Source: Rubeoparvulum massiliense (GTDB taxonomy: Bacteria; Bacillota; Bacilli; Rubeoparvulales; Rubeoparvulaceae). Taken from it: a stretch of 64,000 nucleotides of DNA. How positions within the stretch are numbered: the stretch's first letter is position 1; every line of letters starts with the position of its first letter. The position numbers and the translations under genes are program-made. Below are positions 1-9,060 of this stretch, in pieces. The notes under the pieces are model-generated. The model saw only the letters and a program-made list of their open reading frames with translations. It ran no database searches and was not told where the DNA came from. The DNA lies in contig NZ_CVPE01000006.1 in the NCBI RefSeq assembly GCF_001049895.1, positions 208,441 to 272,440 on the forward strand. Direction: 5' to 3'.

Positions 1-1
1 C

Positions 2-448
2 ATCCCCCGAATGCTGGAACACGGATTAACCGTTGGTCTTGGCACCGATGGCGCTGCCAGTAATAATCATCTCGACATGTTTGAGGAGATGCGAATCGCC
101 TCTCTCGTCCAAAAGGGTGTAACTGGGAATCCCCTTGCCTTGCCTGCAACCACCATGTTAAGAATGGCTACGCTTGATGGTGCGAAGGCGCTATTTCGCG
201 ATCATGAGACGGGTTCCCTCGAAGTGGGCAAGGCAGCTGATTTCATCATGCTGGATCCGAAGCAGAATCGTTTGCTTCCAGCCCATCAGCATTCCTCCAT
301 GCTGGTTTATAGTGCATCAGGAGCAGAAGTCTCCCATATGTATGTAGATGGTCGCTGTCTCATGCGGAATGGCGAACTCCTCACATTAGATGAAGAACAA
401 ATTCGTAGGGAGGTGGCTCGTGTAATCCACGAACTTCTTCCTTCATAA
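2..448 (+). CDS. Amidohydrolase, MtaD/chlorohydrolase type (3' end only)
   Basis: This is the last 148 codons of a metal-dependent amidohydrolase that enters from the left edge in frame from base 2. The visible part carries GTDGAASNN, the metal-ligand Asp motif typical of 5-methylthioadenosine/S-adenosylhomocysteine deaminases, followed by LDMFEEMR and the end-of-barrel segment GSLEVGKAADFIMLD that closes the composite beta-sandwich domain. Members deaminate adenosine derivatives in methionine salvage or hydrolyse chloro-triazine-like compounds. The substrate cannot be fixed from this fragment; MtaD is the best guess. The N-terminal HxH metal motif lies outside the window. Confidence 0.8.
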   Translation: MPRMLEHGLTVGLGTDGAASNNHLDMFEEMRIASLVQKGVTGNPLALPATTMLRMATLDGAKALFRDHETGSLEVGKAADFIMLDPKQNRLLPAHQHSSMLVYSASGAEVSHMYVDGRCLMRNGELLTLDEEQIRREVARVIHELLPS

Positions 449-556
449 AGTTTCGATTCATCCTGTTATCTCCTCTGGTATCTTTTACTGGACTAGCAAA
501 TATAGATAATCAATGAAGCTAGTTTCTGCGAGATCAGTTGGCAGGGGAGTGATTGG

Positions 557-1279
557 ATGCGCTGGGAGTTTGGTACACTAAGGATTGTATTCTTTTTTAT
601 GGCGATGGTCGCTTGTGTAGCCATCCTGATTGCCAGCTCCTTTTTTTATATTTTTTCACTACCCCCTATGGATCAGCCTGTTACCTTTCAAGTATTAGGG
701 AAGGATCGAGGGGCAGAGCTATCGCAGCTATTGAACCAATTCTTTAGAAAGTCACATCAGTACTACACATTAGAGGTTCAAGTCGGTGATCAACAGGATT
801 CCTATATAGGGATGACCGTAGGCGAGGATTGGTACTTACTAGGCTATGATGAGATGGCCTCCTATGCCCTGCGCTATCAGCAGCATGATTTACAAGCTAC
901 TCTGGGAGATACTTGGATCTCCTTCCCACAATTTGAGTATGCACTTTTTACGCCACGTGATCATTTACTACTTCTCCAGAGAAATCAAGAGGAGCTGGCG
1001 CCTGAAGCTGTCTTCATGGAGCTGGCGTCTTCACGGCAGGCGATCCAAATGGACCTGCCTGCAACTTGGATGCTCCCATACCTGCAGCCTTGGATCAGTG
1101 AAGGGATAGAAGTGATTCATTGGGATGAATCCATCCTGCGGTATCTTTTGATCTATGAACCATATACATATGAAATTGAAGAGATGCATGTTATATTATA
1201 TTCAACCAGTCTGGAGCAGGAGGATTCCATCTTTGCTCTACGTTTTAATTTGAAACATGATAGGGGAATAGGTGAGTGA
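557..1279 (+). CDS. Membrane-anchored protein of unknown function
   Basis: A 240-residue protein I do not recognise. It has one N-terminal membrane segment (about residues 9-30, FFFMAMVACVAILIASSFFY) and a soluble remainder, probably outside the cell, rich in Tyr, Leu and acidic residues. The ATG follows a purine-rich AGGGGAG at suitable distance. Its stop overlaps the GTG of the next ORF (1276), so it is probably co-transcribed with the TseB-like gene and may act in the same envelope process. No catalytic motif is visible. Confidence 0.7.
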   Translation: MRWEFGTLRIVFFFMAMVACVAILIASSFFYIFSLPPMDQPVTFQVLGKDRGAELSQLLNQFFRKSHQYYTLEVQVGDQQDSYIGMTVGEDWYLLGYDEMASYALRYQQHDLQATLGDTWISFPQFEYALFTPRDHLLLLQRNQEELAPEAVFMELASSRQAIQMDLPATWMLPYLQPWISEGIEVIHWDESILRYLLIYEPYTYEIEEMHVILYSTSLEQEDSIFALRFNLKHDRGIGE

Positions 1280-1281
1280 GC

Positions 1282-1788
1282 ATGAAGCGTTTCCGTTGGG
1301 TGATAGCGGTGGTGGTCCTATTGGTGTTGGTTGCAGCATGGGGTCCTCTCCATCTCTACCGCAGCTATATGGCAGAGGCAACAGATGGTCGGCTATTATA
1401 TGAGGATTGGGTCTTAGCCAATACACCTATATCAACAATTCTTCAATATGATCGCTATCATGGCAATCAAATGTACCATATTTTCTTAGGGACCAATGCT
1501 GAAGAGAGGAAGTTCTATGTCTTAATCAATGAGGATGAGCATTGGGTTGTTCCTTATTCTGCAGGATATTCCATTGATCAATTGATGGAACAGGTAAAAA
1601 CCAGTCTGGCTCCTGCGAATGTAGAGATCCGTCATGTGGTACCAGGTCGTGAAGAGGGTCAACTGCTCTATGAGGTGCTAGCAGTAGATGATAAGAATCA
1701 GTATCATTACCTTTACTACCAATACTATACAGGAGAAAATCTCAAGGAGATTCATCTTAGCCAACCATGGAGCTTACAAAATCAATAG
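1282..1788 (+). CDS. tseB: TseB/YpmB-like cell-wall elongation regulator
   Basis: A 168-residue protein with an N-terminal membrane helix (residues 4-22) and an extracytoplasmic domain. The pattern YHIFLGT, then YVLINEDEHW, then LLYEVLAVDDKNQYHYLYY and YTGENLKEI matches the YpmB/TseB layout (two small PepSY-like units). In Bacillus, TseB binds the septal/elongation enzyme PBP2A and sits directly upstream of aspB. Here the order is kept, but two extra genes lie between it and aspB. ATG 1282 is preferred over GTG 1276 because AGGTGA is spaced correctly for it. An intrinsic terminator follows. The assignment rests on synteny plus weak sequence likeness. Confidence 0.65.
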   Translation: MKRFRWVIAVVVLLVLVAAWGPLHLYRSYMAEATDGRLLYEDWVLANTPISTILQYDRYHGNQMYHIFLGTNAEERKFYVLINEDEHWVVPYSAGYSIDQLMEQVKTSLAPANVEIRHVVPGREEGQLLYEVLAVDDKNQYHYLYYQYYTGENLKEIHLSQPWSLQNQ

Positions 1789-1811
1789 TGCTATTTTTAT
1801 CGGTTCAATTC

Positions 1812-1851
1812 ATCGTGGGTCACCCTTAGGGGAGTGCACCCACGATTTTTT
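1812..1851 (+). terminator. Intrinsic terminator after the TseB-like gene
   Basis: A perfect 9-bp stem (ATCGTGGGT with ACCCACGAT) is followed by a run of Ts. It separates the upstream membrane-protein pair from the next operon. Confidence 0.85.
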
Positions 1852-1974
1852 AGATCTTATGCTCTCAAGATTGCTTCTGAGTATACTGCTTGTTGATCCT
1901 TCAATTCCCAACGAGGCATCCAGAAATTCATGCTATACTGATTGTGATTCTGGGAAGTATGAAGGAGGTCAATG

Positions 1975-2535
1975 ATGAACAAGCAAAGATGGTATCGCAG
2001 TGCCTTCATCGCCCTTGGTACATTCGCCTTATTGTTCATGGCCTTCTCAGGCTATGAACAGATTGCCATTAAACGCCCCATTCAGAATGCGGTGGCAAAG
2101 CATGCATGCTTTCAGATCGATCAATTCAATCTAGATAAAAGGGAGATCCAATTGCAATTAAAGGTTGCAAGCTATTCTGATGATTGGATGCAGCAATATC
2201 TGGATATTGAAAAGATGGTCAACCAACATCGTGGCAAACGTAGTACTAAGATTCTTATCAATGTAGATAAAACCTGGGAAAATACATGGAATCACCTCTA
2301 TATGTTGGTCTCAACATCCATTGATCATCATGACTTTGCCCAAATCGTAATGGAGCAACAAAAATGGCAGGAGATGCTGCAGATCGATGATTTACAATTC
2401 AATATGGATGAAGCACATCTATTTGTGATGGTTCAAAAAGATGATAAAATCTTACTTCAGGTGTTGCCAATTCAGAGTGAGAAGGGAGGGGACCCGATTG
2501 CGTCTGGAACATTGGCTGGGAATCTGGGCAGGTAG
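1975..2535 (+). CDS. Membrane-anchored extracytoplasmic protein upstream of the FtsH-like gene
   Basis: A 186-residue protein with one N-terminal membrane helix (residues 8-26) and a soluble domain of about 155 residues predicted outside the membrane. I do not recognise the family. ATG 1975 lies 6 nt from AAGGAGG; ATG 1972 is possible but close. Its 3' end overlaps the TTG start of the FtsH-like protease by 38 nt, which suggests translational coupling. Because that protease almost lacks an extracytoplasmic loop, this protein could supply the missing outside part or an adaptor; that is inference only. Confidence 0.7.
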   Translation: MNKQRWYRSAFIALGTFALLFMAFSGYEQIAIKRPIQNAVAKHACFQIDQFNLDKREIQLQLKVASYSDDWMQQYLDIEKMVNQHRGKRSTKILINVDKTWENTWNHLYMLVSTSIDHHDFAQIVMEQQKWQEMLQIDDLQFNMDEAHLFVMVQKDDKILLQVLPIQSEKGGDPIASGTLAGNLGR

Positions 2536-4003
2536 TCTTCTTTTTTTTATGTGGCAAGGTGAAAGATCGATTGTGGTCACACTCCTACTAGTGAGTGCCA
2601 TCGTACTCTATCGCCAATTTACACAACATGGTAGACAGAAGCTGCTGGCCGTTCTCAAGAAGAAAGAGGGCGCTTCTGTCCAATCAGCCATTTCCTTTGC
2701 GGAGATTGGTGGACAGGAGCATGCCAAACGTGAACTCCAGGAGGCATTGCACTTCCTTACCAATTTACAGGAAGCGGATCAATATGGAATTCGCCCGATT
2801 AAAGGGATCCTCTTAGCAGGTCCTCCAGGAACCGGGAAGACTTTATTAGCAAAAGCGGCAGCCAACTATTCCAAAAGTGCCTTTATCGCTGCTAGTGGCT
2901 CACAGTTCGTGGAGAAGTATGTAGGTACAGGTGCGGCAAGGGTCCGTCAACTTTTTGCTGAATTACGGGAAGCAGCACGTCAATCAGGGGCACAAAGCGG
3001 TATTCTCTTTATCGATGAAATCGATGTACTAGGAGCCAAGCGGGAGGGAGCTCAGCATCGTGAATATGACCAAACGCTTAATGAATTGCTGGTACAGATG
3101 GATGGCATTCACGGCAATGAAAATCCTTATATTTTGGTGATTGGTGCAACCAATCGGATGGACTTGCTCGATGAAGCATTGCTTCGTCCGGGACGCTTTG
3201 ACCGTCATATTATGGTTGAACTACCTGATGTGAATGCACGCAGAGAGATCTTAAAAATCCATTGCATAAAGAAGCCGCTTGCTCCTGATATAGACCTCGA
3301 TCAATTAGCCGAACAGACCTTTGGCTTTTCTGGTGCACAATTAGAGAGCTGTGTAAATGAGGCCGCTATTTATGCGATGCGATCTTCTAATAAACTTATC
3401 GCTAATGAGCATTTTCAAATGGCCATTGATAAGGTATTACTAGGTGAACAGCTGGATCGGAATACCAATGAAGAACAACGGCGACGCATTGCCATTCATG
3501 AATTAGGGCATGCTATCATTGCTGAATGTTTCCGTCCTCATTCTGTTGCTCAAGTCTCCTTAAAAGGTCGAGGTGGTGCACTTGGTTATGTGCGTCACCA
3601 TCATCAAGAAGAGAATCTGGTATATACCAGAAGCGACTTAGAAATTGAGATTCGTATTCTCTTAGCAGGCGCTGTGGCAGAAGAACTCTATTGTGGGGAA
3701 CGAAGCACAGGAGCAAGCAATGATTTTCAGCGTGCTCATCAGCTGGTGGATCAAATCTTTTACAATGGGCTTTCTCATCTTGGCTTGATCAAGGCGCAGG
3801 AGGTACCCGATGAACGCCTTTATCAGGAGCGTGTTCAATATCTGCAACGCTTATTTGATGAGACGAAAGCCATTCTACTAGAAAAACAGCAGGAGATTCA
3901 TACAATCCTACCTGAATTACTGCAAAAAGAATGTCTCCAAGGGGAACAAATCACAGAGACACTAAATGTTGAAATATTTAAACAAAAAGTGATTGCGAAT
4001 TAA
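2498..4003 (+). CDS. FtsH-like ATP-dependent zinc metalloprotease (paralogue with minimal N-terminus)
   Basis: A 501-residue membrane AAA protease. Two closely spaced hydrophobic segments (about residues 6-19 and 24-41) are separated only by QGER, so the usual extracytoplasmic loop of about 70 residues is missing. Then come Walker A GPPGTGKT, Walker B ILFIDEID, an arginine-finger region IGATNRMDLLDEALLRPGRF and the zinc site HELGH in a M41 peptidase domain. The family degrades membrane and short-lived cytosolic proteins. The TTG start at 2498 is chosen because GGGAGGGG precedes it and because the longer upstream reading gives no membrane logic. The housekeeping ftsH of Bacillus normally sits beside tilS/hpt, so this is probably a second copy. 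Confidence 0.85.
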   Translation: MRLEHWLGIWAGSLLFFMWQGERSIVVTLLLVSAIVLYRQFTQHGRQKLLAVLKKKEGASVQSAISFAEIGGQEHAKRELQEALHFLTNLQEADQYGIRPIKGILLAGPPGTGKTLLAKAAANYSKSAFIAASGSQFVEKYVGTGAARVRQLFAELREAARQSGAQSGILFIDEIDVLGAKREGAQHREYDQTLNELLVQMDGIHGNENPYILVIGATNRMDLLDEALLRPGRFDRHIMVELPDVNARREILKIHCIKKPLAPDIDLDQLAEQTFGFSGAQLESCVNEAAIYAMRSSNKLIANEHFQMAIDKVLLGEQLDRNTNEEQRRRIAIHELGHAIIAECFRPHSVAQVSLKGRGGALGYVRHHHQEENLVYTRSDLEIEIRILLAGAVAEELYCGERSTGASNDFQRAHQLVDQIFYNGLSHLGLIKAQEVPDERLYQERVQYLQRLFDETKAILLEKQQEIHTILPELLQKECLQGEQITETLNVEIFKQKVIAN

Positions 4004-4034
4004 TTTTGAATTAGATAGAATATTCTTTATACCT

Positions 4035-4064
4035 GAAGGGTATCTCCATATGGAGATATCCTTC
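4035..4064. repeat. Strong palindrome between the FtsH-like gene and aspB
   Basis: A near-perfect palindrome, GAAGGGTATCTCCA with TATGGAGATATCCTTC, of about 14 bp per arm. No T-run follows on either strand, so it is either a weak terminator, an RNA-stability hairpin or a protein site. Confidence 0.5.
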
Positions 4065-4154
4065 AACAATCATGGAACTTAATTTAATCACGGTGGTACA
4101 AGCACTTGGGGTTGATCTTTTTCGTATATTACAGTGTCCAAGGAGGTAGGAATC

Positions 4155-5351
4155 ATGAAATTATCCCAGCGCGTACAGCACTTAAAGCCATCAGCAACCA
4201 TTAACATTGCAGCCAAAGCCAAACAGATGGTAGCCAATGGTGAACACCTTATCAGCTTTGGTGTAGGGGAACCTGACTTTCCTACGCCACCCCATGTCAT
4301 TGACGCCTGTATTGAAGCACTTCAATCAGGAAAGACCACCTACACAGCAGCAGGAGGTATTCGTGAATTGAAGGAGGCCATCACCCGGAAATTTGATCGG
4401 GAGAATGGGCTAACCTACTCACCTGATCAGATCACCATCGGAATGGGTGCCAAGCATATGCTTTATACCCTGTTCCAAGCCATTCTTGATCCAGGTGATG
4501 AGTTGATTGTTCTAGAGCCTTATTGGGTCAGCTATCCAGAAATGATCAAGCTTGCTGGTGGTGTACCTGTCATTATCTCTTGTCGTGAAGAGAACCAATT
4601 TCGGATCTCCATCAATGATCTGCGTCATGCCATCACACCGAAGACGAAGGGGATTATTTTGAATTCGCCTCATAATCCTACTGGTGTGGTCTATCGGAAG
4701 GATGAGCTGGCATCCATTGCAAAGCTTTGTCTAGAGAATAACATGTTGATTATTTCTGATGAGATCTATGAGCATTTTGTCTATGGTACGAAGCATATTA
4801 GCATCGCATCCTTGAGTGAGGATGTTAAGAAGCATACCATCATTATTAATGGCCTATCCAAGTCCCATGCCATGACCGGATGGCGGCTTGGCTATGCAGC
4901 AGGGGATGCCCAAATTATTAAAGCCATGGGGGATTTAACAGGGCAAAGTGTCTCCAATGCAGTTACCTTTGTTCAATATGCTGCCATCGCTGCATTGGAT
5001 GGCGATCAAAATGCGTTGAAGCACGTAGTAGCTGAATATGAGGCACGTCGTTGCTATATGCTCGAGCGTTTAGGGGAATTCCCAGGTGTATCTGCGGTTA
5101 CACCCACAGGGGCGTTCTATATCTACCTCAATGTGCGTGAATTAATGGGAAAATTGGGCTACCAAGACGTAGCTGCGTTCTCTGAAGCCTTACTCCAAGA
5201 GGCTAAAGTAGTGGTTATTCCAGGCACTGCCTTCGGTACTGCTGATCATATTCGTCTCTCCTATGCCACATCGATGCAGAATATTGAAGAGGGATTAAAC
5301 CGTCTGCATCAATTCATTCAACGTTCAACAGTTGCTCACGAGAAAAATTGA
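4155..5351 (+). CDS. aspB: Aspartate aminotransferase, class I PLP-dependent
   Basis: A 398-residue cytosolic aminotransferase that interconverts aspartate and oxaloacetate with glutamate/2-oxoglutarate. Visible motifs are GVGEPDFPTP near the N-terminus, NSPHNPTG, ISDEIYEHFVY and the PLP-lysine region GLSKSHAMTGWRLGYAAG. ATG 4155 follows AAGGAGG with 8 nt spacing; the earlier GTG at 4134 lacks such a site. Its stop codon overlaps the -35 box of the asnS promoter. The aspB-asnS-dnaD order is the same as in Bacillus. Confidence 0.95.
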   Translation: MKLSQRVQHLKPSATINIAAKAKQMVANGEHLISFGVGEPDFPTPPHVIDACIEALQSGKTTYTAAGGIRELKEAITRKFDRENGLTYSPDQITIGMGAKHMLYTLFQAILDPGDELIVLEPYWVSYPEMIKLAGGVPVIISCREENQFRISINDLRHAITPKTKGIILNSPHNPTGVVYRKDELASIAKLCLENNMLIISDEIYEHFVYGTKHISIASLSEDVKKHTIIINGLSKSHAMTGWRLGYAAGDAQIIKAMGDLTGQSVSNAVTFVQYAAIAALDGDQNALKHVVAEYEARRCYMLERLGEFPGVSAVTPTGAFYIYLNVRELMGKLGYQDVAAFSEALLQEAKVVVIPGTAFGTADHIRLSYATSMQNIEEGLNRLHQFIQRSTVAHEKN

Positions 5352-5377
5352 CGTTGTCAAAATAGCAATAGTATAAT
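5348..5377 (+). promoter_or_regulatory. Sigma-A-type promoter for asnS
   Basis: TTGACG and TATAAT are separated by 18 nt; the -35 box overlaps the aspB stop codon. This would give asnS its own transcript. Confidence 0.6.
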
Positions 5378-5432
5378 AGAGACATTGTGAGTTACTGTTG
5401 TTACATATTTTTTGTTCATTGGAGGGACAAGC

Positions 5433-6719
5433 ATGATTTCCATAGATAAGATCAGCGCCTATGATGGTCAAGAAGTACGGTTTGGTGCTTGGTTATTTAA
5501 CAAACGGTCCAGTGGAAAAATCCAATTCCTGCAATTGCGGGATGGCACGGGCTTTATTCAAGGTGTAATGGTGAAAGCAGAGGTAACGGAAGCAGCATGG
5601 GAGGCTGCGAAATCGCTCACTCAAGAAAGCTCCCTTTATGTAACAGGTACTGTTCGAAAGGATGATCGTGCTCCAGGTGGCTATGAATTGACGGTCACCG
5701 ATGTTGATCCCATTCAAATCGCTGATGAGTATCCCATTACGAAGAAGGAGCATGGTGTGGAATTTCTCATGGATCACCGCCATCTCTGGCTTCGTCAGCC
5801 ACGGCAAAATGCCATCATGAAGATCCGTAGTCAGATCATCTTTGCCGTACATCAATTCTTTCATCAAGAAGGCTTCTATAAAATTGATCCTCCAATTTTG
5901 ACTCCTACCTCAGCAGAGGGGACGACCAATTTGTTTCATACGAAATATTTTGATGAGGATGCTTATCTTTCCCAGAGTGGTCAGCTCTATATGGAAGCTG
6001 CAGCCATGGCTATGGGGAAGGTATACTCCTTCGGTCCTACGTTCCGTGCAGAGAAGTCGAAGACGCGGCGCCATTTAATTGAATTTTGGATGATTGAGCC
6101 AGAAATGGCTTTCTGTACCCATGAAGAAAACTTAGAGGTTCAAGAGCGCTTCGTGGAGTTTGTTGTACAGTCTGTACTCCAAAATTGTCGTGCTGAATTA
6201 GAAGTGCTTGAACGGGATATCTCCAAGTTGGAACAAGTGAAGGCACCATTCCCCCGGATCACTTATGATGAGGCGATTGAACGCTTGCATGAGAAGGGCT
6301 TTGATATCCCATGGGGTGAGGACTTTGGTGCACCTCATGAAACCGCCATCTCTGAGGACTATGATCGTCCCGTCTTTATTACCCACTATCCGACAAAGAT
6401 CAAGGCGTTCTATATGCAGCCTGATTCAGAACGACCAGAAGTGGTTAAATGTGCGGATCTTATTGCGCCTGAAGGCTATGGTGAGATCATTGGGGGTAGT
6501 GAGCGGATTACCGATCCAGAGCTCATGCTAGAACGGATGAAGGCAGAGAAGCTTGATCTAGTTGCTTATCAATGGTATCAAGATCTTCGCCAGTATGGCT
6601 CTGTACCTCATTCTGGCTTTGGCCTTGGCTTAGAACGGACGATCTCCTGGATTTGTGGAATTGATCATGTACGGGAAGCCATTCCATTCCCACGTCTCCT
6701 CAATCGACTCTATCCATAA
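5433..6719 (+). CDS. asnS: Asparaginyl-tRNA synthetase
   Basis: A 428-residue class IIb aminoacyl-tRNA synthetase that charges tRNA-Asn in the cytosol. An N-terminal OB-fold anticodon-binding domain (about residues 10-100, containing [14 protein letters not shown]) precedes the catalytic core with motif 2 [16 protein letters not shown] and motif 3 GFGLGLERT. The length matches the Bacillus enzyme. ATG 5433 is preceded by GGAGG at 6-7 nt; the upstream TTG 5412 has no site. AsnRS is preferred over AspRS because the protein is short, lacks the bacterial AspRS insertion and lies between aspB and dnaD. Confidence 0.95.
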   Translation: MISIDKISAYDGQEVRFGAWLFNKRSSGKIQFLQLRDGTGFIQGVMVKAEVTEAAWEAAKSLTQESSLYVTGTVRKDDRAPGGYELTVTDVDPIQIADEYPITKKEHGVEFLMDHRHLWLRQPRQNAIMKIRSQIIFAVHQFFHQEGFYKIDPPILTPTSAEGTTNLFHTKYFDEDAYLSQSGQLYMEAAAMAMGKVYSFGPTFRAEKSKTRRHLIEFWMIEPEMAFCTHEENLEVQERFVEFVVQSVLQNCRAELEVLERDISKLEQVKAPFPRITYDEAIERLHEKGFDIPWGEDFGAPHETAISEDYDRPVFITHYPTKIKAFYMQPDSERPEVVKCADLIAPEGYGEIIGGSERITDPELMLERMKAEKLDLVAYQWYQDLRQYGSVPHSGFGLGLERTISWICGIDHVREAIPFPRLLNRLYP

Positions 6720-6768
6720 AAATAAAAAATCCATCGGATTACTGAAGCAGATATGTTTCCAGTGGGGA

Positions 6769-6800
6769 GCTTGCCAACTTGCTTGGTTGGCAGGCTTTTC
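6769..6800 (+). terminator. Intrinsic terminator after asnS
   Basis: GCTTGCCAAC pairs with GTTGGCAGGC (one G-T pair) and is followed by TTTT. Confidence 0.8.
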
Positions 6801-6902
6801 TATCTTTATATAGAATATTAGGTAATCAATCGAAGGTCTTCGTGCTTATGACCTAAAGAATTGATCAATGAAACCTGCTATAATGGACATGAGGTGTTCG
6901 GC

Positions 6903-7667
6903 ATGATTAATTTCTCACAGTGGATGAAGGAGCCACAGGTAGTTATACCTACTCTTTTATTCCGTTACTACCATAAGTTAGGATTATCTGACCAAGATAT
7001 GATGGTTTTATTACAAATTCTGTCATATCAAACAGATGGGAACGACTTCCCAACCATTCATCAGTTGGAGGAACGAATGGATCTAAGTGGCGCTGAGCTT
7101 GCACAGCGCTTGCAATTTCTTGTAAAAAACCATTTCATCTCCATTGAAGAGTACATCGCCCCCAATGGTGTCTATTGTGAGCGCTATGATCTACTCCCTC
7201 TGTACAACAAAGTTGATCGGCTCTTAAAGATGGATGAGCCTCCGTATATTCCCATCTCCGAAGAAATTCAGCATTCTGATCTATTGCGACGTAACGGTAA
7301 GCAATACAATCTATATCAAGTCTTTGAAGCTGAGTTTGCTCGCCCGTTATCGCCCATTGAATGTGAGACACTGAACTCCTGGCTGGAGGAGGATGGTTAT
7401 TCCGAAGAGCTTGTCATTGCTGCATTGAAGGAAGCAGTCATCTCGAACAAGCGTTCCTTCCGTTATATCGATCGGATTCTCTTAGCCTGGCAAGAAAAGA
7501 ATATTCGCTCAGCGAAGGAAGCGCAGGAGTATGCTCTACATTTTCGTGAACGGCAAAAAGAGAGCTATTTCATGAAACAGAAAACTGTAGCTTCAGCCAC
7601 CGTAGCTGCTCAGGGTAATTCTGATCTGGTTTTTCCTTTATACAATTGGCTTGAAGAAGAGAATTAA
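6903..7667 (+). CDS. dnaD: DnaD replication-initiation / primosomal protein
   Basis: A 254-residue protein matching DnaD: an N-terminal winged-helix domain (VVIPTLLFRYYHKLGLSDQD, residues 13-32) and a C-terminal DnaB2-type domain with YQVFEAEFARPLSPIECETL and the YxxRIL-type motif in SFRYIDRILLAWQ. DnaD helps load the replicative helicase at oriC and at restart sites. ATG 6903 follows GAGGTG; the earlier TTG 6861 is poorly placed. It follows asnS as in Bacillus, but a terminator lies between them. Confidence 0.92.
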   Translation: MINFSQWMKEPQVVIPTLLFRYYHKLGLSDQDMMVLLQILSYQTDGNDFPTIHQLEERMDLSGAELAQRLQFLVKNHFISIEEYIAPNGVYCERYDLLPLYNKVDRLLKMDEPPYIPISEEIQHSDLLRRNGKQYNLYQVFEAEFARPLSPIECETLNSWLEEDGYSEELVIAALKEAVISNKRSFRYIDRILLAWQEKNIRSAKEAQEYALHFRERQKESYFMKQKTVASATVAAQGNSDLVFPLYNWLEEEN

Positions 7668-7713
7668 AAAGGATAGCACAGACTGGTTATTACCTGTCTA
7701 TGCTATCCTTTTG
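7667..7713. terminator. Bidirectional terminator between dnaD and hpt
   Basis: A 17-bp stem with one mismatch (AAAAGGATAGCA... with ...TGCTATCCTTTT) starts in the dnaD stop codon. A and T runs on both sides let it serve both convergent genes. Confidence 0.88.
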
Positions 7714-7728
7714 TTTTGCATCCCCGTT

Positions 7729-8247
7729 CTACTCAGGAAGCACTTCGAAGATATAGGGTGTATTGCGGTAATGCTCTCCATAGTTGAGACCATAGCCTGC
7801 AACGAATCGGTCCTCAATAATAAATCCCTTATAATCCACTTCAATCTCTGCAACACGTCGTGATGGTTTGTCTAGTAAGGTACATGTTTTTAGGCTCTTT
7901 GGTTTGCACTTCTGGATGTATTCATAGACCGTCTTCATCGTGCATCCAGTATCAAGGATATCATCAACAAGCAAGACATCGTATTGTGAAAGTTCTTTAT
8001 TGAATGGTGTTACGATATTGACCTGACCACTGCTTACTTTTTCTGCACCGTAGCTTGAGGTTTGCAAAAACTCAATCGCCACAGGAATATGAATATGTCG
8101 TACTAAATCAGCGGTGAAAATGAAGCTTCCCCGCAGTAAAGAGATAACCAAAAGGTTCTTACCATGGTAATCTTGAGAGATTCGTGCACCCATCTCTTCG
8201 ACCTTGGCTGCAATCTCATCTGCTGTAATTAAGACTTGTTGTTTCAT
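7729..8247 (-). CDS. hpt: Hypoxanthine phosphoribosyltransferase
   Basis: A 172-residue purine-salvage enzyme that converts hypoxanthine or guanine plus PRPP into IMP or GMP. The PRPP-binding signature VLLVDDILDTGCTM lies near residue 100, with LLRGSFIFTADLVR upstream and DKPSRR downstream. In Bacillus hpt lies between tilS and ftsH; here it stands alone. An in-frame TGA 9 nt upstream forces the ATG at 8247, although the strong AGGAGG lies about 34 nt away (see the next feature). Confidence 0.95.
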   Translation of the reverse strand: MKQQVLITADEIAAKVEEMGARISQDYHGKNLLVISLLRGSFIFTADLVRHIHIPVAIEFLQTSSYGAEKVSSGQVNIVTPFNKELSQYDVLLVDDILDTGCTMKTVYEYIQKCKPKSLKTCTLLDKPSRRVAEIEVDYKGFIIEDRFVAGYGLNYGEHYRNTPYIFEVLPE

Positions 8248-8286
8248 ACCTAAAGTTCAACTCATGAACGAGTGAACTTACCTCCT
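8248..8286 (-). promoter_or_regulatory. Looped-out ribosome-binding site of hpt (candidate)
   Basis: Reading the minus strand, AGGAGG (8286-8281) is followed after one base by a hairpin (8279-8253): AAGTTCACTC, loop GTTCAT, GAGTTGAACTT (one bulged T). After it come five bases and then the hpt ATG. Folding the hairpin would reduce the linear spacer of 33 nt to about 6 nt, the normal optimum. The loop contains the AUG of a two-codon ORF AUG AGU UGA. Confidence 0.5.
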
Positions 8287-8452
8287 CTCGATCCAAAATC
8301 TCGAAACAATAATGGTGCAATACCATCCACCAAAAACAGGAATATGCACATTGATTCTTCTATTGTATCATGAAATATGAGTGTCATAGTAATTATTCTC
8401 AAGTAAATCATTTCTATCCGATGAAATCAGTGGTTCCACCCCATAACTTTTC

Positions 8453-8472
8453 ATGATACTTCAACGTATCAT
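8453..8472. repeat. Inverted repeat upstream of the sigma-factor gene
   Basis: ATGATAC and GTATCAT are perfect 7-bp arms separated by 6 nt, lying about 55 nt before the sigma-factor start. It could be an operator or a leader hairpin; nothing more can be said. Confidence 0.4.
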
Positions 8473-8526
8473 AAACAAATGAGAAAAAGTGGGCGGTGGT
8501 ACCATGGAATGGGAGGGTGAGCCGGT

Positions 8527-9060
8527 ATGGTGATAACCCAGAGTCTGATCGAGGAAGCCAAGCAAGATCCGGACCGATTTGGTCAGCTCTATGATATCAC
8601 GGTAAACGATGTATATCGTTTTATCATGTATCGTGTCCGCAATCAAGCAATTGCTGAGGATTTGACCTCAGAGACCTATATGAAGGTGTTACATTATCTG
8701 CAGGATTTCGATCCAGCGCGTGGCCAGTTTCTTAATTGGCTATACACCATTGCTGCCAATACCATTCGAGATTACTATCGTAAAGCCAATCGTGAGTGCC
8801 AGCTAGAGGAGACAACAGAGCTAACAATGGGAATCCATGATGAGAGGCTGGAACAGATTGAGATGCAGGATCAAATGCTTACATTGATCCACCAGCTCAC
8901 CGAGGATCAGCGGGAAGTGGTACTCTTCCGTTACTATCATGACCTAAAGCTAAAGGATATTGCCATCCAGATGAATAAATCGGAGAATGCGGTTAAGCAA
9001 TTATTGCTTCGGGCTGTGAATCGTTTGAAAAAAGCATGGGAAGGGAGGGAGGCACTATGA
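8527..9060 (+). CDS. ECF-type RNA polymerase sigma factor
   Basis: A 177-residue sigma-70 family factor with region 2 (FGQLYDITVNDVYRFIMYRVRN, then AEDLTSETYMKVLHYL and FLNWLYTIAANTIRDYYRK) and region 4 (LTEDQREVVLFRYYHDLKLKDIA, then SENAVKQLLLRAVNRLKK). Regions 1 and 3 are absent, as in ECF factors. The start is followed directly by a GTG, so either may be used. Its stop TGA overlaps the ATG of the next gene, which encodes a membrane protein likely to be its anti-sigma factor. Confidence 0.88.
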   Translation: MVITQSLIEEAKQDPDRFGQLYDITVNDVYRFIMYRVRNQAIAEDLTSETYMKVLHYLQDFDPARGQFLNWLYTIAANTIRDYYRKANRECQLEETTELTMGIHDERLEQIEMQDQMLTLIHQLTEDQREVVLFRYYHDLKLKDIAIQMNKSENAVKQLLLRAVNRLKKAWEGREAL

